NCBI RefSeq assembly: GCF_002925845.1
Contig: NZ_PDNI01000077.1
Location: forward strand, 1-64,000
Reading direction: 5' to 3'
Length of the DNA stretch: 64,000 nucleotides
DNA from: Roseovarius nitratireducens
Lineage (GTDB): Bacteria > Pseudomonadota > Alphaproteobacteria > Rhodobacterales > Rhodobacteraceae
The notes under the pieces are model-generated. The model was not told the origin of the DNA. It saw only the letters and a program-made list of their open reading frames with translations, and ran no database searches. Position numbers and translations under genes: made by a program. Positions 61,308 to 64,000 of the stretch are shown here, in pieces. Positions within the stretch are counted from its first letter, which is position 1; each line of letters opens with the position of its first letter.

Positions 61308-61392
61308 GGGCTTAGGGGGCCGGGCGACCGGCCCCTCTCTCCTTATCGCACGACCATCACCAAGGAATGAACCTTGGTGGGGGGGCGAGTTT

Positions 61393-61620
61393 GGCTTGGA
61401 GGGGACGTTGAGCCTCAAGCGCTGAGCCGCGCCATCGCATGTCCGCGGGCAGGCGATCCGACAGTTTTTCAGTGCGCTTTATTTCTGCTTTCCCGCAAAA
61501 GATTTAATCGGCGCGCTGGCTTAACCATATCGCCTGTCCGGGGGGCGGACATGCGATGGCGCGGCGGGCTTCGCCCTTGAATCCGCGCCGGGACCAAATC
61601 CCAAACGTCCGCTCCAGGCC
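61393..61620 (+). repeat. Structured intergenic repeat, copy E
   Basis: 228 nt with the clearest ends: GGCTTGGAGGGGACGTT and AACGTCCGCTCCAGGCC, inverted with two mismatches over 17 bp. The long stem (61426-61446 with 61545-61565) is a perfect 21-bp inverted repeat, but its middle (CATCGCATGTCC) is unlike the other copies. The following hairpin is GGGCTTCGCCC. Between the convergent prx and usp genes. Confidence 0.87.
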
Positions 61621-61644
61621 ACAAACGGTCCTGCGGCAAGCCCC

Positions 61645-62076
61645 CTACCGCACCACCATCACCGAGCAATCGGCGTGGCGCACCACGCGCGCGGCGTTGG
61701 GGCCGAGCAGGAAGTCGCGGAAATCTGGTTTGTGCGCGCCGATCACAATCAGGGCCGCGCCATCCGCCCGCGCCACGCGCAGGATTTCCTCGTAGGCGTT
61801 GCCGGTCACCACGACGTGACGGACCTTTTCGTTGGCCTCGGGTCCGAGAACCTCTGCCACGAGGTCGTGGAGCCGCTGCAGCGCATCTTCCTCGATACGT
61901 GGATGGTGACCCTTGTCGAAATAGGTGCCGACCACGCTCATCCCGTAGTCGGGGACCACGGTGATCACGTCGAGCTGCGCGTCGTCGAGGGCGGCAAGCC
62001 GCGCCGCCATGCGCAGCACGTGATCGTCGCGATGCGGGTTGCTGACATCGACGGCGCAGAGAACGGGACCGGTCAT
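61645..62076 (-). CDS. Universal stress protein (UspA family)
   Basis: 143 residues with the Usp fold: VLCAVDVSNPHRDDHVL at the start and the ATP-site motif IVIGAHKPDFRDFLLGPNAARV (G-2x-G-9x-G-type). Start overlaps the TRAP permease stop by 4 nt. A Usp gene coupled to a TRAP permease is a known arrangement (TeaD-like regulator), so it probably modulates the transporter. Confidence 0.9.
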   Translation of the reverse strand: MTGPVLCAVDVSNPHRDDHVLRMAARLAALDDAQLDVITVVPDYGMSVVGTYFDKGHHPRIEEDALQRLHDLVAEVLGPEANEKVRHVVVTGNAYEEILRVARADGAALIVIGAHKPDFRDFLLGPNAARVVRHADCSVMVVR

Positions 62077-64000
62077 GCGGTGACTCCTTCCTTGGTGTTC
62101 GGCTCGCGCTCCATGCGGGCGCGCTGCAGCAGCACGATCAGCCCCAGCAGAAGGAAGGCGGGGATGAACAGAAGTTCCTGCGGCCATTGATCTACCGGTG
62201 CCTTGGCGCTGGTGACGGTCACCGGTTCGTCGCCGTAGAAATCATAGCCCTGCATCGTCTCGGAGAAGGGCGTGCCGAACATCGGCTCTTCGAGCAGAAC
62301 GCGGTCACCCTCGGGGATGAGGGTAAGGCCATACTCCTGCAACAGCGCCGCGCCGTCCTTGTCCTCGGTCACCGACAGCACGAGGGTCGTCTCCTTGGGC
62401 TCGCCGCTGATGAAATCGGGGCCGGAGACGACCAAGCGGAGATCCTGCCCCGGCGTGGCCCGCCCGAGCGCCTGTTCGAGATTGGCGGGCTCGACCATCT
62501 CGAAGGGGGGCTGGATGCGGTTCATGAAATAGTCGGGCCGGAACAGCGCGAAGGCAACCAGAACCAGCGCCACGCTCTCGTAAATGCGGCTCTTGGTGAG
62601 GAACCAGCCCATCGTGCCGGCGGTAAAGACGAGGATCGCGATCGAGGCCACGATGAAGGTGATGATGCCTTGCGTCAGCGTCACGTCGATCAGCAGGAGG
62701 TTGGTGTTGAAGATGAACACGAAGGGCAGCGCCACGGTACGCAAGCTGTAGAAGAAGGCGGTGAAGCCGGTGCGGATCGCGTCGCCGCCCGAGACGGCGG
62801 CGGCGGCAAAGCTGGCCAGCCCCACCGGCGGCGTCACGTCGGCCATGATGCCGAAATAGAACACGAAGAGGTGCACCGCGATCAGCGGCACGATCAGCCC
62901 AGATTGCGCGCCAAGCTCGACCACGACCCCGGCCATCAGCGACGACACCACGATGTAGTTGGCCGTGGTCGGCAAGCCCATCCCGAGGATCAGGCTGAGA
63001 AGCCCCACGAAGATCAACATCAGCACGAGGTTGCCGCCCGAGACGAACTCGACCAGGTCGGCCATCACCTGCCCCACCCCGGTCAGCGTCACGGTGCCCA
63101 CGATCACCCCCGCCGTGGCGGTGGCAAGACCGATGCCGATCATGTTGCGCGCGCCCGCGATCAGCCCGTCGAGCAGATCCTGAAGCCCGGCGCGCATGGC
63201 GTTGGCGGTATCGCTTTGGCCGCGAAAGATCGCCTTTAACGGGCGCTGCGTCAGCAGGATCACGAACAGCAGCGACGTCGCCCAGAACGCCGAGAGGCCG
63301 GGCGATTTCTGTTCGATCATCAGGAAGTAGACCAGCACCACGATGGGCAGCAGGAAGTAGAGCCCGGCCTTGTAGATCTCGCCCACCACGGGCAGGCGCA
63401 CGTCTTCTGAATTGGGATCGTCCGGTTCCAGATCCGGCACGCCCGACGCCAGCCACAGAAGGGCCAGATAGGCGAGGATCAGCAGACCCGACAGGACCAG
63501 GCCCGAGCCCTCGGGCACCATCGCCACGATCCAGCCAACCGGGTATTGCACCCCGTAGCACAGCCCCGCGAAGCCCGCGAAAAAGACGAACATGCCGCCG
63601 ATCGTGCGCCCGAGGCTGACCACGCGGTCGCCCAAAGTGGGCATGTTCTGTTTCACCGCCTCGAGATGGACGATGTAGACGAGCGCGATATAGCTGATCG
63701 TGGCGGGCAGGAAGGCGTGGGTGATCACCTCGACATAGGAAATGCCCACGTATTCAACCATGAGGAAGGCCGCCGCGCCCATAACCGGGGGCATGATCTG
63801 GCCGTTGACCGAGCTTGCCACCTCGACCGCGCCCGCCTTTTCGGAGGTGAAGCCCACGCGTTTCATCAGCGGAATGGTGAAGGTGCCGGTGGTGACCACG
63901 TTGGCGATGGAGGAGCCGGAGATGAGGCCGGTGGCGGCAGAGCCCACCACGGCGGCCTTGGCCGGGCCGCCGCGCAGGTGGCCGAGCGCACCGAAGGCCA
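62073..64000 (-). CDS. TRAP transporter fused permease (TAXI type), N-terminus outside
   Basis: At least 641 codons, open to the window edge; the GTG at 63950 is internal (VVGSAATGLISGSSIANVV). Multiple membrane segments of the DctQ-DctM fused type: ASVNGQIMPPVMGAAAFLMV, GMGLPTTANYIVVSSLMAG, ADVTPPVGLASFAAAAVSGG. It imports a carboxylate or similar solute with a periplasmic TAXI protein, which should lie upstream, outside the window. The C-terminus has an extra domain (about 165 residues with EMVEPANLEQALGRATPGQD) that resembles a PDZ-like DUF3394 tail. Confidence 0.9.
   Translation of the reverse strand, partial: AFGALGHLRGGPAKAAVVGSAATGLISGSSIANVVTTGTFTIPLMKRVGFTSEKAGAVEVASSVNGQIMPPVMGAAAFLMVEYVGISYVEVITHAFLPATISYIALVYIVHLEAVKQNMPTLGDRVVSLGRTIGGMFVFFAGFAGLCYGVQYPVGWIVAMVPEGSGLVLSGLLILAYLALLWLASGVPDLEPDDPNSEDVRLPVVGEIYKAGLYFLLPIVVLVYFLMIEQKSPGLSAFWATSLLFVILLTQRPLKAIFRGQSDTANAMRAGLQDLLDGLIAGARNMIGIGLATATAGVIVGTVTLTGVGQVMADLVEFVSGGNLVLMLIFVGLLSLILGMGLPTTANYIVVSSLMAGVVVELGAQSGLIVPLIAVHLFVFYFGIMADVTPPVGLASFAAAAVSGGDAIRTGFTAFFYSLRTVALPFVFIFNTNLLLIDVTLTQGIITFIVASIAILVFTAGTMGWFLTKSRIYESVALVLVAFALFRPDYFMNRIQPPFEMVEPANLEQALGRATPGQDLRLVVSGPDFISGEPKETTLVLSVTEDKDGAALLQEYGLTLIPEGDRVLLEEPMFGTPFSETMQGYDFYGDEPVTVTSAKAPVDQWPQELLFIPAFLLLGLIVLLQRARMEREPNTKEGVTA

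Noticed and set aside
1-64000. CRISPR array or prophage
   Set aside because: No regularly spaced direct repeats with unique spacers and no phage structural genes were seen. The only mobile DNA is the decayed island and small repeats.

Overview
The window is a GC-rich chromosomal segment with the gene content and style of the Rhodobacteraceae (roseobacter-type Alphaproteobacteria). This rests on the xanthine dehydrogenase/urate hydroxylase gene set, a 'Pot' polyamine importer, a fused TAXI-type TRAP permease, a DnaE2 gene with an alphaproteobacterial GAAC-N7-GAAC-type LexA box, and DUF2924/serine-recombinase islands. No species can be named from sequence alone.

Layout. 1-9645: an amine/amide nitrogen module. 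It holds a partial aldehyde dehydrogenase, YbaK, a tandem Rid-family protein, a PuuB-like FAD oxidase, and the operon of type III glutamine synthetase plus three split glutamate-synthase-like subunits (GlxB/C/D = MgsA/B/C type), followed by an XRE-cupin regulator. 9950-16966: a decayed island ending at a tRNA-Ser(GGA). It contains remnants of a Fic gene, a recombinase and an IS1182-like transposase, one large intact SAM-cyclase-ATPase-TPR gene, a truncated IS6-type transposase, a beheaded DUF2924 gene and a frameshifted serine recombinase. 17125-30762: an almost complete purine catabolic cluster: LysR, xdhABC, a purine permease, guaD, allA, a puuE-uraD fusion, uraH, a second LysR and puuD. Together these take guanine through xanthine and urate to allantoin, with the last ureide step (AllA); allantoate hydrolysis is not encoded here. 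30876-34448: msrAB, a FadR-type regulator and a SPOR-tailed D,D-carboxypeptidase. 34455-42174: putrescine uptake and catabolism (PuuB-like oxidase, potIHGF, GntR regulator, SpuC-type aminotransferase). 42449-44143: adenine deaminase. 44438-52529: a lone Lrp-type domain, a DnaE2 lacking its C-terminal domain, an envelope pair, DUF1989/AhpD-like genes, YaiI and a Popeye-like cNMP-binding membrane protein. 52797-61307: exporter, ornithine-cyclodeaminase-like, hydrolase, RluA, a kinase-like/glycosyltransferase operon, aldehyde dehydrogenase and peroxiredoxin. 61645-64000: UspA and a TRAP permease running off the edge.

The most unusual signal is a family of about 230-nt intergenic elements at 28257, 42202 (reversed and internally deleted), 44161, 49357 and 61393. 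Each has imperfect 17-bp terminal inverted repeats around nested stems. The stem sequences differ between copies but stay paired, so there are compensatory changes. The four full copies fill all four of the long convergent (3'-to-3') gaps outside the island. They look like a structured, possibly mobile, repeat family that may also act at transcript ends.

Several regulatory sites are readable directly: a LysR palindrome before xdhA, a FadR-type palindrome between msrB and fadR, a shared TTTGATCA motif on both sides of the polyamine GntR gene, and a LexA box before dnaE2.
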